64,000 nt of DNA, from contig OY365810.1 of NCBI GenBank assembly GCA_959347315.1, forward strand, positions 1,540,334 through 1,604,333, read 5' to 3'. Positions 37,247 to 50,392 of the stretch are shown here, piece after piece. The stretch is from Bimastos eiseni. Lineage: Eukaryota; Annelida; Clitellata; Crassiclitellata; Lumbricidae. Position 1 is the first letter of the stretch. Each line of letters starts with the position of its first letter. The position numbers were made by a program, and so were the translations under genes. Below the pieces are notes generated by a model. It ran no database searches. It was not told where the DNA came from and saw nothing but the letters and a program-made list of their open reading frames with translations.

Positions 37247-40200
37247 AGTTGTAACTAATGAAATATACTACCTTACTCTCAATTTATGTGGGCCTTTGTT
37301 GCTCTAGTATTTAATCTTTGAAAATTTTTATTAACTTATTAACTTATTGTCTCAGTTGAACGATCACATTTCTTATCTAGCAATAACTAAATATCCTTTA
37401 CTGCATTGCATTGCTCTTCGCTGACAGTAATACCTCGGAACAAATACTTCGTTATGCTGATAAGATAATCAGCCTGGTTTAAACTTCGTCGAGTTAATAG
37501 TTTTACTAATTAACGAAATTGTCATCACCTAATCACTGTAAGGAGCCATTTATAATCATAGGCTTCAATTACATTACTGTAAATGTTAAATCAAACTTGT
37601 TTCATTTTCCATTAAATTTTTCATTATCATAAACAGATTAAATTTGTTGGCACATGATAGTGATTCAAAAAGGTAAAGGTAAATTATACGAGTGGTGTTC
37701 ATAGAAGGCCCTAATGGTGAAGTATTTCACGAGTCGCTCTTATCAGAAAGCACTTCGTTTCCATTGTTGTCTAAGGAGCCATCTTCGTCTTCTTCTTCGT
37801 CTTCTTCTTTGTCTTCTCTTCCTCCTACTTCCTCTCCTCCTTCACCAACTACCTCCACTACCTAAAATCCTCCACTCCATCGATGTCTTCCTCTTTTTCT
37901 TCCTCTCCTCTTCCCCTACCTCATCTGCTTTCTCCTTCTGGTCCCCTGTTTGATCCATTGTGTTCTTATTTTCGGCGAAGTTCGGCAAGAATTTTGCAGT
38001 GAAAGCTTGTAGACGTGTTGTTAAAGTTTTCATTCTTGAGTGGATGTCAAAGACTAATTTTCGGATAAAACAGTCCAATTTATTAACATTTGCGTTCTAA
38101 ACTATTTGCTTGTCTTATTTTTGTTCTTTTTTCCTGTTTTTATATTTTTTTAAATTATAAGTAGAATATATGCAGCTATATATTAAATTGAATTTATTTC
38201 CCATTGAAGTTCTGAATAAAATATCTCTTTTCAAAGTAGGCCATGTCGGAAGATCAGAACGTATGTTTTTTTACATTTTTCCATGTCTATAAATCTTGAA
38301 TAGAACTTTAGCATTTCATTCTTCATGTGGTCAATCAAGAGGCTACATGTGGAGGAAGACATCAACGTATTGACTAAACAAAAGAACATGTAGGCATACA
38401 TATTTTTCATACCTTAAAATTACTTTAATCTTTGGGCATAAGTCCTCAAAAACAGATAGATGTTGCTGAAAGCATTGCAGCTAGCAAATAATCAAAATGT
38501 CTCCTCGTCACTGATTTGGTCAATAATTGCATTTTGAAAAATGACAGTGTTGATGACCACAGAGTGACCAGATGGTCGTCTGGTGTAGATGACTCATTCG
38601 CTCTTTCAGTGATTAGTGATAACCACGTTTGATTCTTAGAGATGGCAAACATCATTGTCGATTAGAATTCTATGGATCTGACTCCAACCTCATCCGTGTT
38701 CTTAGACTGACGTCCAATGGCCAAAACTTGCAGTTCAGAAACCAAATGGACAATTCATAATCATGCATCAAGCTAACACTGGAAACGGTGGACCATGGGT
38801 TATAAGTCAACTGGCAAGTAGAGGGGAAATCATCAACCATTATCATTAAATTTGTAACGCATTGGTCAACCGCCGCCGCCGCCGCCGCCATTTTGTCGGC
38901 GCGCCGCCGAACCCACGCTGTGTTCACACTCACAAACACACACACGCAAGCACACGCACGCACACGCACACAGTATGCGCGATATGTACATCCACATTGA
39001 TGCACACACATATATGTACATAATTATATATACATACATATATATATATATTCGTGTATTTATATATTTGGCAACATATATCGTCTGTCCGTGACCTTCG
39101 TGAACTTGGCACATATTCAATCAATCAACAACCATGGACTCATCGCCCGTAGACCTGTGTCGGATACCTTTCTAGCCACTTCTCTCCACACCGTCATTAA
39201 ACTTGTGGAGTCTTGTTCCACCCCATTCTTCAAAGTCAACTACCATTCCCTATGAGGTATTCCACTTTCATGCGTTCCATTCTTTATTCCATTATAGATA
39301 TCAACTCACAGTTCCATTAGTAAAGTTCAGTCACTGACCCCTGGATAATTTATCCCATGGTCTGTGCACAACCGTAAAGCGTTTTCACACAAGTCGATGT
39401 TCCTGCTGTCCTGAAAGACTAAGGTCACAGGTCACAGGTCACTAACGCCTTGGTCCACAAAAGTCTGGTTCTCTCCATGCGCAGTTTAAGCAGATACATT
39501 TGATAGGATTCTGTAGAGGACTGACTGTTAGGCATTCAATTAACGGCTGCTGCTGCACCTGGACAAATAATGATCCACTCTGCTTTGGGTGGCTGTGTGA
39601 AATGGCAACTGCACTGCTGCCCAACCATCGACATCGACTCCTCAATAGTACTACATAGGAAATCAGCCATAGCCGCCAATGTTAGGGCGATCACTAAAAG
39701 TTTTTATCCTGATTATCCTACGACAACACTAATTTCTCTTGCGTGCTACTATAGCACCGTCTTCGCCGTGTAATCGACTGCCTGGATTATTTCAAGTAGT
39801 CTTATTCACACATCATAATGGCGGATGACAAACAAGTTTATGGAAATGTGTAAGTACCAATATACTTACATTACGTTAATAATTGTTTGTATTAGGGCCA
39901 AAATAATTGGAGACATTTTCTCTTTACTCATTGTGCATTCCTAAGCCTAATGTAATAATAAGTCTAGATTCAAATTTCATTTAACATGCACCATACGCTC
40001 GATATTGTAGGCCTAATAACTATACTGACAATAGATTGTTGTGGAATTCAAATCAGCGGGGGCCATCCACCCTCGCATGCTGAGGCTCATATAATGAAGT
40101 CGGTAACACTTCATACCTCAATTTCGGTTCTGGGACTGCTCCTTTTCTTCTCTTCTTTAGTATGGCTTGCCAAGAGAAAATGACCTTGAGAGATATGCAC

Positions 40201-40820
40201 AATAAAATGCGCTCAATTGAAATACAAGTTGACATACCGCAACAAGCTTAGGCTACATAAGAAAAAGATAGTCCATCTTCATCATCACGATGAGATTCTG
40301 GGTTACCCAAGCCATTTGGTGGCGATGGATACGAATAAATGCTATCCATTGTCCTGCTGTTATTGCCGTTGCTCGTACCGTAAGTTGTTATAAGTTGATC
40401 CGACTGCTACGTCTGCTACTACAACTACTGCTGCTGTTGCTGCTACTACTTCCATTGCTACAGCGACTTTTACTATTGTGACGGGGCGATTTAGGTTAAA
40501 CAACTATTATACAATAATTAAGAATGATGGAAAACGTTTCTTGTGGAAGTCATTCGGGTTATTGACTAATAAATCTAGAAAGGTGGTGAATTCTTATCAC
40601 GCTTTATTGCTCTGTGTGCTTTGATAAGGGAAAATACATTTATTACTTCTTGCTTTTAATTCCTAAACGTCTGTTCTGAGTCTCTGAGAATAATTGTTTA
40701 TCTTGAATAAAAACTTGAGATCAGAGAACGGCCAAAAATAATGTAGAATATGCATACCAATATAATGCAAGTTACCTTGCCGAACAACTTTTGAACCAGG
40801 TTTGCTAAAACTTATAGAAC
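37247..40820. other. No gene; microsatellites and low-complexity DNA
   Basis: AT-rich intergenic sequence. It includes a CTT/TCC-rich tract at 37783-37930, CCG repeats at 38870-38890, (CA)n at 38930-38972, (TA)n at 39030-39062 and a CTG/CTA-rich tract at 40400-40460. At 39819 an ATG opens MADDKQVYGNV and meets a GTAAGT at 39850, which could be a short first exon of an unrecognised gene; evidence is thin. Confidence 0.45.
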
Positions 40821-40821
40821 A

Positions 40822-40912
40822 CTGCGCCGATCACGCTGCGCCGCGCCGCCGCCGGTCATTTCCAAAAATGACCGACGCGCCGCCGCCGAAAGTTTTAGGT
40901 CGGCGCACAGCT
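40822..40912. repeat. GC-rich inverted repeat (MITE remnant)
   Basis: GCGCCGCCGCCGGTCATTT faces AAATGACCGACGCGCCGCCG across a few bases, and GCGCCGAT at the left faces GTCGGCGC at the right. A similar CCG/GCGC-rich patch lies at 38870-38915. It looks like the core of a foldback or MITE, without clear target duplication. Confidence 0.5.
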
Positions 40913-40938
40913 TTACTTCGGACTATCGAACCTTCGGA

Positions 40939-41023
40939 CTATAGGCCTATACACAGAACCTGTGTAAACATTTTGGAATCGAAAATATACACAGAATCGT
41001 AGATTCTGTGTATAGGCCTATAG
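40939..41023. repeat. Perfect 20-bp inverted repeat with nested hairpin
   Basis: CTATAGGCCTATACACAGAA (40939-40958) and TTCTGTGTATAGGCCTATAG (41004-41023) are exact reverse complements. Within, ACACAGAATC GTA GATTCTGTGT forms a second hairpin sharing the right arm. It lies just upstream of the kinase exon-2 relative. Confidence 0.8.
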
Positions 41024-41065
41024 CCTTAGGCCGTAGCCTACTGATGATCGATGTTACGCTGTTTC

Positions 41066-41243
41066 TCTGATGGAGCCTTTCGATGATTGTGATCCTCACG
41101 CGGTGATGAATCTGAAGATTGCAGACTTTGACGACGTCAAAGAACAAGATCATACAACAACTATGTCGTTTGTGGGAACAGTTGCTTGCATGGCACCTGA
41201 AGCAATTCAAAGTCAAAGGTTTTCCAAAGCCATTTGCCCAAAT
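41066..41243 (+). pseudogene. Kinase exon-2 relative (copy 2)
   Basis: The frame MEPFDDCDPHAV, NLKIADFDDVKEQDHTTTMS, GTVACMAPEAIQSQRFSKA aligns with exon 2 of the intact gene (16692-16875), including DFD and MAPE. The sequence diverges after FSKA and lacks the W and the splice donor; no neighbouring kinase exons are found beside it. It is a broken duplicate. Confidence 0.8.
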
Positions 41244-42094
41244 CTTTCTTCTTTGACCACAGCTGGGCTGGGACGCCTCTGAGCAGTTCCTTGTAGAAGC
41301 GCTATCAAAATTATCGGAATGAATAAAGACAACCGCGCCGACGATATTATTTATGTATTGACATATGCCTAAGCATCGTGGATTTAATTGGATTGATGCT
41401 TATAGAGTAAATGCTTCTTTTGCAAAAATGTTTTCTTAATGTAGAGTAAATGTTACAGACTTTTCAGCGTCATCGTTATGGATGATACTTGGAGCGAATG
41501 TTTGTGTTTTTTCGTTATTCATCTTCCATCGGATCTTAAACATGGCGGGTAAGTGATATAAAGCACGTATCAGAAGAGGATCTTAATACTGAATTTCCAT
41601 TTTATTGTCAGAAACATTTTTGAATCGAAAATATAACGTTCTCCTCTAACTATACGCGAAAGTTGGTCTCAAATAATCGAAAGTGGCAAATGTAACGTTT
41701 AGTATTATGTTTTTTTTCCTTTCATATAATCCCTGTATGCGACAACATTTAAAGTATCTAGCTTAATTTATTCATGATAATATTAATTTGAATAATAATA
41801 GTTTCAGAGTTGGAGAGTGTGAAAAGCTGACCAATGGTTTTGCTGCTGGCATCGTAGGAATGAATGTCCAGTGAATTTATTTTCTAATAATTAAAAAGTA
41901 CATCTTCTCCAGCACAAAAGTGCAAAAACAACCCTTTATGTCTATGCACACTGGCACAATTATAGGCATACCTGTATATATCACTTGCTGCTTTTAGTTC
42001 ATCTAAGAACTGCAGTCACAATAAGAAAAGTCAGAATTGTCTTCGAATCCTTTGTGATTTACAGCTATCTGTGGACTAAGCTCTTATGAGTATG
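41244..42094. other. No gene seen
   Basis: AT-rich sequence. An ATGGCGGGTAAGT at 41543-41555 looks like a start followed by a donor but has no supporting context. About 42025-42094 is a paralogue of 5680-5770. Confidence 0.4.
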
Positions 42095-42102
42095 GAAATT
42101 TC

Positions 42103-42568
42103 CAGAGTTATATGGTCTCGAGACAGTGTCTCGATCTCTAGACAGTTTTTAGTGTCTCGGTCTCGGAAACCTGCTGTCTCGATCTCGGTCTCGAGGTAGT
42201 GTCTCGAATGTTTAGAAACTGTCTTGAAGTTAATGACTTGTTCTGTCTCGAACAAGCGGTCTCGATTTGTTTCGCGTGAACTGTCTTAAAATCTTGCGCG
42301 GCAATATAAAAACTGGTCTCAGGAATTTGTGCTATATACATTTTAAGTTTCAAATTGAAATTACCAATAAACATTATTTCCGAAAACTGATACATTAGCA
42401 TTTTTCAGCATTTTATATAGGATCAGTTGTCTTTTACTGTCTCGTACTGTCTTGAATCTAGTGTCTCAGTCTCGGTCTCGGTCTTGGTACCTCACTGTCT
42501 CGGTCTGAGCACCTTACTGTCTCGGTCTCGTCTTGGTCTTGAAGTTTCATGTCTTGCATACAACACTG
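42103..42568. mobile_element. hAT-type MITE rich in GTCTCG, 466 bp
   Basis: It is bounded by a perfect 8-bp TSD GAAATTTC (42095-42102 and 42569-42576). The ends are CAGAGTTATATGGTCTCG and, inward from the right, CAGTGTTGTATGCAAGAC. The interior is dominated by many GTCTCG/TGTCTCGGTCTCG copies. The paralogous empty site at 5768-5776 has a single GAAATTTC with the same flanks, which proves insertion. Confidence 0.9.
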
Positions 42569-42576
42569 GAAATTTC

Positions 42577-45071
42577 CAGCTGCTGAAGTCTACGACTCAA
42601 TGACATTCTATTTCAAACGACGATTGGCGTAGTACTTGAACGATGTGTAAGCGCTGCCCCAACAGCTGTAGACGCTTGAATTACTGCGATGCTCGGAATA
42701 TATCTGAATAACGAAAGCATTGGATCGTATAGGGACTTGAGGGTCTATTAGATGCAAATAAACGCTTTGCAACTGAATAGTAGACCTATGAATACACAGT
42801 TGGTGAAAACTCTGTCGGGAAATTTATTTTGATTCAATTTGTAATGTAATGATTCAAGCCGTGTGTAACATCATACGCTACCACATGTCAACGCATTTGC
42901 ACAACGTTTACATTCAAAATAATATCAGACGTATAGAGAATGTGTTGCAATGGACCCCGGACCGATCACTGGTCTGCACCGAATGAGACATGGAGCTAAA
43001 TTCATATTAAGAATTAAACTGCTCTGTTTGACTTCTGAAGCTTCAATCAACCACTACCCTCTCTGCCTTTTAAGATCTTCCAATGTAACATTGACATCTT
43101 GTTTGATTCTCCTGCAGTTTGATTGACGGTCATATTGTTGAAAAACCAACACAATGACGACTTTAACCTGGACGCTTTCTGCTGAACCTTTTTCCAAGTA
43201 ACTATGCGGTGACACAATTGTTGCTCAGCGTTTTATCTCAAGGTTAGCAACTTAATGGCGCCACGTTGTGCAAGTCAATCGATATAAGCAGTTCTACCAA
43301 TGTGATCTCTAATCAATCAGCTGTGGATGCATAGCAACATCTGATAACCTACATCGAAGTATGTCGCAAATAGTTAAATAATATACACCTAAGCAGCAGG
43401 CATGATATCTGTTTGTATAATTATTGACAAATGACTTTGAACATGTTCATTTTCAATATTGAGATCGAATGAGAAACTTCACATCATATCGCTGTTTGAG
43501 CTCATTCTTAGACAGCGAACTTCAGTGTGACTTATTTTTTTATATTTTATCGTGTTGACACAATTTAATTACGTGAGTCTGTTCTATATTTCATTCGACG
43601 AAACGCTGTCTGTTTAATAGTCGTCGAAAATACTTTCACGGTTTTTCTACTTTCGAAAATTCGAAGTTAACGACGTCTGTTGATTTCATGGGTTGTGCTA
43701 GACAGGACCTTTGCTCTTTGTGAGGTCAGTGGTGAGATTGTAGGTGTGCTCAATGTATCTGCAAAAGATTTTTGGAGCTTTGAGATAGGAGGTGAACCAA
43801 TGGTTAGTTGTGTGTGAGCTGTGTGTTGTAATGAATGGCGCATGACGCGGCATGAGTGTCAATGAGGCTGGAAAGGGTTCAATTATGGCATGACAGAATG
43901 TCATTTAGAGTATAGGAAAGGTGTAGGACAAGTTGGAAATTAAGAATTTCTTTAATAAAGTCATTACAGATACTGGATTCAATTCGACGGAATGAGTGAG
44001 TGGATGGATGGAGGGGTCGAGGAAAAAGTTTAATTTCAAGATCAGCCATTAGGGACTCATTGGGGTAGTTGCAGCGATGGATAGGAGCGATACACATTAT
44101 TCTGAAAAGACTGTTTTTTAGAAATAGGCGGAAGAGATAGGATGGCGGTAGATATTGAAAATGATTATTTGATCTGAAATGAGGCGGAGTGTTATAGAGT
44201 GGTGAAAGCGTGGCAGGATGCATTTAGGGACAGCAGTTTCTCTGGCCAGGAAGGAATTACCACCAATGATAAGCTTGCAGACTTTCAGAAAGGGCCGTGC
44301 GAGGAAAGCTTTGAACTAAGTTCCAAGGTGGTATTTAATCTGAGATATGAGATTTTAAAACGTGGTCGATGTCCAGGTTTCTTGCAAGTCATCTTGATCT
44401 GGTGGTCGAGAACAGGAGGCAATAGCAGTCAAGGATATGGAATTTGTTTAAGATTTTAAGAGAGACCGAACGTTGAGTCAATATAGAATAAATTTTGTTT
44501 GAAAGATCCGGTTGCATGAAATGAGAATTCAGCGTTTGGACCCGGATTTATTTCGATGCCGCCTGATAAAAGTATGGTGGACAGGATTTAAAGCAAGGGT
44601 ATCATGGTAGATGAATAAATTGTGAGACGACGCGTGTCGATTGACGAGTGCGAATATTGCGCTGTCGCGGTCAGTGAAGTGGAAAAAACTGCAGGAAAAT
44701 TGAAATTAGTGAAAGCATTGTTGATATTGTTCAACGAATAACAGAAGCGTAAATGCACAACTGAAACAGCGTGTGAGCCACGCGCAATATTTAAAATTGA
44801 TCTGAAGCGATTTGGAGAAGGTTGAGATTATTTTAGACTAAATGGAACGATCTAGCCTGATATTTTTCAGTTGGACTGACCGAAGAGAATGATGAAAAAG
44901 AAGCGAAACCGGTAGAAAATAAAAGAGATCAGCTGTTATTCTAAAACAGCACCCGTAACATCTACTCTGATTCCCCATCATGACTTTCACATACTATTGC
45001 GTGTGTTTTAATGAGTTTTGTGTTTGTGATTTTAAAGAATATTGCCAGTTCTTATGACTGATCCAATTAAA
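42577..45071. other. No gene seen
   Basis: 2.5 kb of mostly AT-rich sequence. Open frames on the minus strand at 43698-44223 have no recognised domain or similarity to neighbours; I do not call them genes. Confidence 0.45.
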
Positions 45072-45520
45072 CGGTTCTGTGTCGATAGTCCAAAGGTTCG
45101 ATAGTCCGAAGATTGCATGGTGTCCGGTCGCTAGGTAATTAGATTGCAGTTTTGATGGTAGCTGAATTGATGGAAAAATTATCTGGCTAGAAGCTGGATT
45201 GCACCATTCTTTTCATTCATCCAGCTTCCATTTATACATGATTAGTTTCATATCAATCCAGCTCCCAGTTTTTCACATTCTATTCATCAACTAATTCATC
45301 TTCTAGTTAGATTAATATCAAAGTATGGAATCTTCGGACTATCGAACCTTCGGACCATTGGACCTTCGGACTATCGAACCTTCGGATTATCGAGCAGACA
45401 CCAATTAAACTTAATAAGACGTTTATCATTGACCATTGAAAACCACAATCTAATCACCTATCGACCGGACACCCTGCAATCTTCGGACTATCCAACCTTC
45501 TGATATTAAACACAGAACCG
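45072..45520. mobile_element. MITE with ~75-bp inverted ends and TTCGGACTATC repeats
   Basis: The left CGGTTCTGTG...GTCCGAAGATTGCATGG.TGTCCGGTCG mirrors the right end, which ends CACAGAACCG at 45520, through about 75 bp with moderate identity. Inside, TTCGGACTATCGAACC recurs about four times (45335-45395). The same unit occurs at 40917-40942. I find no clear target duplication. Confidence 0.6.
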
Positions 45521-45540
45521 GGTAGTATTTACTTGCAGAC

Positions 45541-45847
45541 AGGGGTGTAATAAGCGGGAGCATGGGGGCAGCTACCCCTTCCCCAGTTTCAAAACTGGGG
45601 GGGGGGAGCAAAGCCCTCCAGGTTTAGTGCTCAGTGCCCCCATGTGCCCCCAAATCGGTTCTCTTTTATGTTTCTCCAATGGCTTTTTAAGCTGACTTTT
45701 GTTAAGATAATTTGTGCCCCCATTTTTGAAATGTATGAGGGAGGAAAAAATTTTTTAAATGAGGGGCAATTAAGAATTTCTTGCCGATTCGCGCAATATT
45801 TCTTAAATTATGCTCCCCACTTTTCAAAACCTTGTTACACCTTCGCA
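45541..45847. mobile_element. Probable hAT-type MITE, 307 bp
   Basis: Ends AGGGGTGTAATAAG and, inverted, AAGGTGTAACAAGG; TGCAGAC flanks both sides (45534-45540, 45848-45854), 7 of an expected 8 bp. The interior has inverted CCCCAG/CTGGGG and repeated GTGCCCCCA. Confidence 0.55.
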
Positions 45848-45854
45848 TGCAGAC

Positions 45855-45930
45855 ATTCATGCCCAACGAGCTCTTCTCAGTAGATGTCTTGAAGGGGCGC
45901 TATATAAATGCTCAAAATAAATAACTAAAT
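45855..45930 (+). mobile_element. LINE 3' terminus
   Basis: TTGAAGGGGCGCTATATAAAT followed by an AAATAAATAA-type tail. It is shared with the LINE 3' ends at about 52318 and 55796 and is the extreme 3' end of the CR1-like family here. Confidence 0.55.
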
Positions 45931-47402
45931 AATCGAATATGCTTATCAAATGGCATCAAACTTAGTGCGTGTAGAAAATTATATAGCGCATTTTGATTTA
46001 TTTGGTCCGTAGCGCAAACTATGATCTAAAAGATGCTGCTATGACCCTCGTTCATATATTATTCGTCGATAGCAGATTCGATCACCGTAGCTAAAATTTA
46101 GTAGGTTTGTACCTTTAATTAATTAAACGCTTTGACCGTGTTTTCTGTTCAGCTGCTCTACTTTATGATGCACCTGTTTATGCATTCATGGGCGATTTAT
46201 TGTCAAGCAAAGCATCTTTTATAGGGTCGCTGCTCTAGTTTGCATCATATCGGCGTTCTTTTTTGGACAAAATGTCTTAATATAATTCGTACTTCACTAT
46301 CCTGTCAACGCGATAGACAATGCACCACGACGTATTAGACTTGAACTTAACTTTGGGTTATTAAGCATTAGCCTAATCAAGACCACATACTGAACCATGA
46401 TATCTTATCCGCACACGACGTATATTGATGCGTTTGTCTTTAGACTTTGCTACTGATTATTTCTGATCGCTTGGTTGTTCTTGTGTTCTCGTTGTTTGAT
46501 AATCAGTGCATGTTGCTAAGCGCAGGAGGTAGCCGAATATTGTTTGTTGCTTCAGAAAAGAAAAGAATCAAGACATCGATTCAGTGTAAGAAACGATTAG
46601 TTCACACACCGCGAACTTATAATCTTCGTTATACGTCAAGTCGAAAGTGAATAAATCCTTACTTATAAAGCTAAGCGTGAATGCCAGCTTATTCTATAAT
46701 CGCTGCGTCAAGTGAGAGGGATTGTCCAGATATACTAAACAAACTAATTGAACGATCCGGTTGCATGGAGACCAAAGGGCGAGGAAGCAGTGGTATTGCC
46801 AAATGAATAATTGAATTTCGGTGTTTATTCGAAAGTAAAATATCGATAACATTTCTCTACGAGATGGATATTCAGTTTTTTAGGTAAGATCCCTATAAGA
46901 TTTTTTCAAGAAACGACGAGTTTTGCAAAAATTTTACGATAGAATTTTGATGCCCTGTTATCATAGTTGTGATAACCAATGCCAACAGTGTAATAATGAG
47001 CTAATACCGGAGGAAATAGATTATGGGCAAAATTACACATAAATATGCGAACAATAGGGTTTTAGAGCAATTATTCGAGCTGCTCTTGTGTGTAACATGA
47101 CACTAAATATTTTAATTTGGAATCGTAAGTAATAGAAGGTCAAGTACGGATTGATAAATGACTATTGTGATTAATTCTTATACTGTTGGTTCAACGAAAA
47201 CACTTGGCTATACTTATGGCTATTTGTAATAGGCGAATATGGACACGGAGAAAATATGATATGCGACTCAAAATTTCATCATTTTTAGCAACCTTTGCCG
47301 TAACAACGCTGATATGTCCATGCCATGCTAGGTAATTATCGACAGTTATACCAAGGAACTTGGCGTGCATTTTTTAGAAAGTTGGACATCGTTTATATGT
47401 AC
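45931..47402. other. No gene; paralogous host sequence
   Basis: About 46310-46900 is a paralogue of 12745-13300 (duplicated unit upstream of the kinase exons). No exon recognised. Confidence 0.5.
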
Positions 47403-50392
47403 TAGGGTGACCCTTAAATTTCAACTTTGGAATTTTAAGCCTCTCACCCTCTCAATCAAGGCACCATGTCAAATGAAAGAAATGTGCAAAATTTTATTGA
47501 GATCAGTTGACATTTAGGGTGTGCTCAAGCATACAGAAATATTCATTTTTCTCGCGAAAACGTGATTTTTAGGTAACAGACTGTAATTTAAAATATAGCC
47601 AGTAGCCACTACATGACTGCTCATTTTATAATGTCACAAATACCCTGCTCACAAAATTGCAAATTGTCATAGCCATTAGTTGTAAGTTAAACAACAAATT
47701 AAACAACAAATTAAATAAATCAAAGTTTTTAGCAAATAACTAACTATACTAGTGCGCTCGACCCTTGCAAAGACAATACCAGTCATTCTGCGGATGATAG
47801 GCTTGTAGATGCAGAAAGTCCATGAAGTACAGTCATCTTGTTACTGTCTGGAAAAAGCTTTCGGTGCTCAGCAATAACTTGTAGAAGAAACTGTTTGTTT
47901 ATCACTTTTAGTCAGTAGACCACTGTCCTCCTGTATCATGGCAACACCTCTCTCTGCAGTGTCATTTGTTACCCGCAGAGCGCGTACAATTTCCTCAGCC
48001 TTCAAATAGTCCGGGCTGGTTATCCATTTGTCTGGATCAGTTTGCAGAAATGAATCAGGGATTGACAAGTGAAAGAACTTCTTTGAAGTCATCGTCACGA
48101 AATCATGCAACTGCATTTCATGGATTTTGGTGATGTCAACTGTTATTCGCTTTGGTGGATCTTCGGATGCTGGCTTTTGAAGTGCTGAAACCATCAACTT
48201 TTTCACCTGAGCAGAAACATCTCTGTCAAAGAATGATAATGCAATTAGCTCTTCACTCAAGTACCACAGGTGACCACAGAGCTTCTTTAGTGCACCTTTT
48301 GCTGCTTGTGAATCGAGCGAAACCAGTGTTTGCAGAAGCCTCAGATCATTAGCTGGAGCGATGGTTGGCAGCCGAGACAAGAACCATGATTTCAGGTAGA
48401 CCTGAACACCGAATATGCAGATTTCTGCCAAGCCTTTTTGTTCACGGCTGGTCAGCTTGAAGTCAGATTGTCGAAACAAGAATATCTTGTAAGCGTATAA
48501 TCAGCTTGGCCATGAAGCGGGCTCGATGCAGTGCACCAGGTTTGATTATATGACCACCACGTGGAGGCTCAGCACCCAGAAACAGAATGGCTGGCTCAAG
48601 TAGTTCTCTGTAGTCATCACGGGGCTGAGTAGTTTCCAATTGAGAAACTAAGAAAAATATAGCTTCTGATTTGTTGTCGTGCACTGCGGCTGCTACTTGT
48701 GGGTCATCAGTTCCTGCCTTGTAGTCACTGATAATTATGTGAGGCCAAAATGACTTAAACCGTTTGAAAAGTCCGATGTCTGGACCACTTGATGGACCCA
48801 TAGCCCCTGCAAACATTTCTTCTAGCATTACTTCATGTACATGATGACGGCAAGCCAAATATAACAGGTGTGAATTCAGCTTGCCTTCCAATAACACGCA
48901 GGCACCATTTTTTCGTCCAGTATTGCTCGACGTGGTGTCAAAACTAACTGCTTTTATCTGATCCTTGATTCCCCATGATTCAACAGCTTCAAGCATGGCA
49001 CTTGCCATGGCTTCACCGATTCCTGCACTCAGTTTGGGAATGCAGAGAAGCTGATCAACTCCAGACCCTGACACAAACTTTTTCATCACCAGTTAAATCC
49101 ATCATCAGCTTGCCATCAACATGAAGGGTTAATGGTTTCTTCGGATCAAACCTTGCCTTCAGATCACTTGCGAAGAGTAAACGATGATTCTGGCGTGCAC
49201 GCTGGATTGAAGAGCGGTTGATATTGAAGTCCTCAACTTTCTGCCCAGAAGCATGAATACTAGCAGAAAGTGTGTGCACGGCACTGCGGGAGCTCGTTTT
49301 GGTGCGGTCAAGTGATGCCATGACATCAGCAGTTAATATATTTCTTCTTCCTCTCTTTCTGGTTAATTTGTTTCCTACAATCGAACTTCCAGATTCTTTC
49401 TCTGTTGAAAATGGTTCAGAATCAGTATCATCATCACTTGATGACAGTGCAATGCTTTGGTTGAAAAGATCTAGTTCTGCTTTCTGTTTTTCTTCCCACT
49501 TGCAGAGTTTATCCAGTTTTTGCCTCAGTTCTGCTTCTCTCTTCACCAGTTTTGTATCCACGCCTGCCATTGCACCTTTCCTACCTTTTTCACGTTGTGC
49601 TAGCAGGAACGCTCTGTCTTCTTCAACCGTGATTAATACTAACGCATCCTGGTGAGCAATGTCAAATAAATCGGAGAATGTATCGGTGAAGCTTTCTTCG
49701 TTTCATATCTGTGTTTTAGTTCGACGTCCTTTGTTTTTCTTAAGCCTTTCCCACCTGAAAATTAACTGTTCCAACTGTTCAATAGCATGATGACGAAGTC
49801 TTATTGGTATCCTTGCCTTGTGCCAGAATGGTTCCACTTCATGTATTGTCTAAGATGCAGCCTCATGTTTGGTTTTAGCACCACTCGTAAGTTTATGCAG
49901 ATAAAGGCGCATTACATCACCAACTGATGGCAGCTTAGCTCCAACCAGACTGGCCTTCATATGACCCAGAAGATAAATAACATCTTTGCCACGAGTTACT
50001 AGAGCCATAATTAACACTAGCAGAAATTTAATCTACAATTCACTTTCATAATTAACGTAGTTTTTTTTAGGTTTATTACAAAATGGTGAAAGGAAGTGAC
50101 CTCATGATGACATCACTGAGGACAGCATACAAAATAAATAATAACTAAGTAATAAGTATAGTAAGTAAGCTGTGAGAGTGGCAGTGAACAAATACCAAAA
50201 ATAAGCAATTACAGTTGCAAACGAGATTTTCGAACAATATAAATATGAAAACGCCTTGAGCACACCCTAAATATTACCCAAATGCAAAAATATTTCGTTG
50301 GGACGTTTCTTTTACAGTGTAGCAACAGTCTGGAGGGTGAGAGTCAACATTTTCAAAAGTTTAAATATTTTCCATATTTAAGGGTCACCCTA
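47403..50392 (-). mobile_element. hAT-like DNA transposon, 2,990 bp, 8-bp TSD
   Basis: A perfect 8-bp TSD ATATGTAC flanks it (47395-47402, 50393-50400). The termini are perfect 17-bp inverted repeats TAGGGTGACCCTTAAAT. Subterminal inverted motifs add support: TTAGGGTGTGCTCAAG at about 47514 against CTTGAGCACACCCTAA at about 50256, and CTCTCACCCTC against GAGGGTGAGAG. It contains one long decayed transposase gene. An 8-bp TSD points to hAT or a related superfamily; the TAGGG terminus is not the usual hAT CAG. Confidence 0.9.
47868..50008 (-). pseudogene. Transposase of an unnamed hAT-like family
   Basis: From an ATG at 50008 the frame is open apart from TAG and TGA stops (near 49855 and 49710), then runs through VDTKLVKREAELRQKLDKLC (coiled coil) and KRGRRNILTADVMASLDRTK. 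It shifts near 49070 into SAGIGEAMASAMLEAVESWG, VSFDTTSSNTGRKNGACVLL and YLACRHHVHEVMLEEMF, and again near 48470 into KGLAEICIFGVQVYLKSW and HLWYLSEELIALSFFD. The D.TSSN.G and C.HH motifs resemble the RNase-H-fold core of hAT transposases. Homologues occur widely in invertebrates as uncharacterised proteins. Two stops and two shifts make it inactive. Confidence 0.75.

Noticed and set aside
43698..44223. Two adjacent minus-strand frames (68 and 114 codons)
   Set aside because: Low-complexity His/Pro/Ser composition without recognised motif; probably chance.
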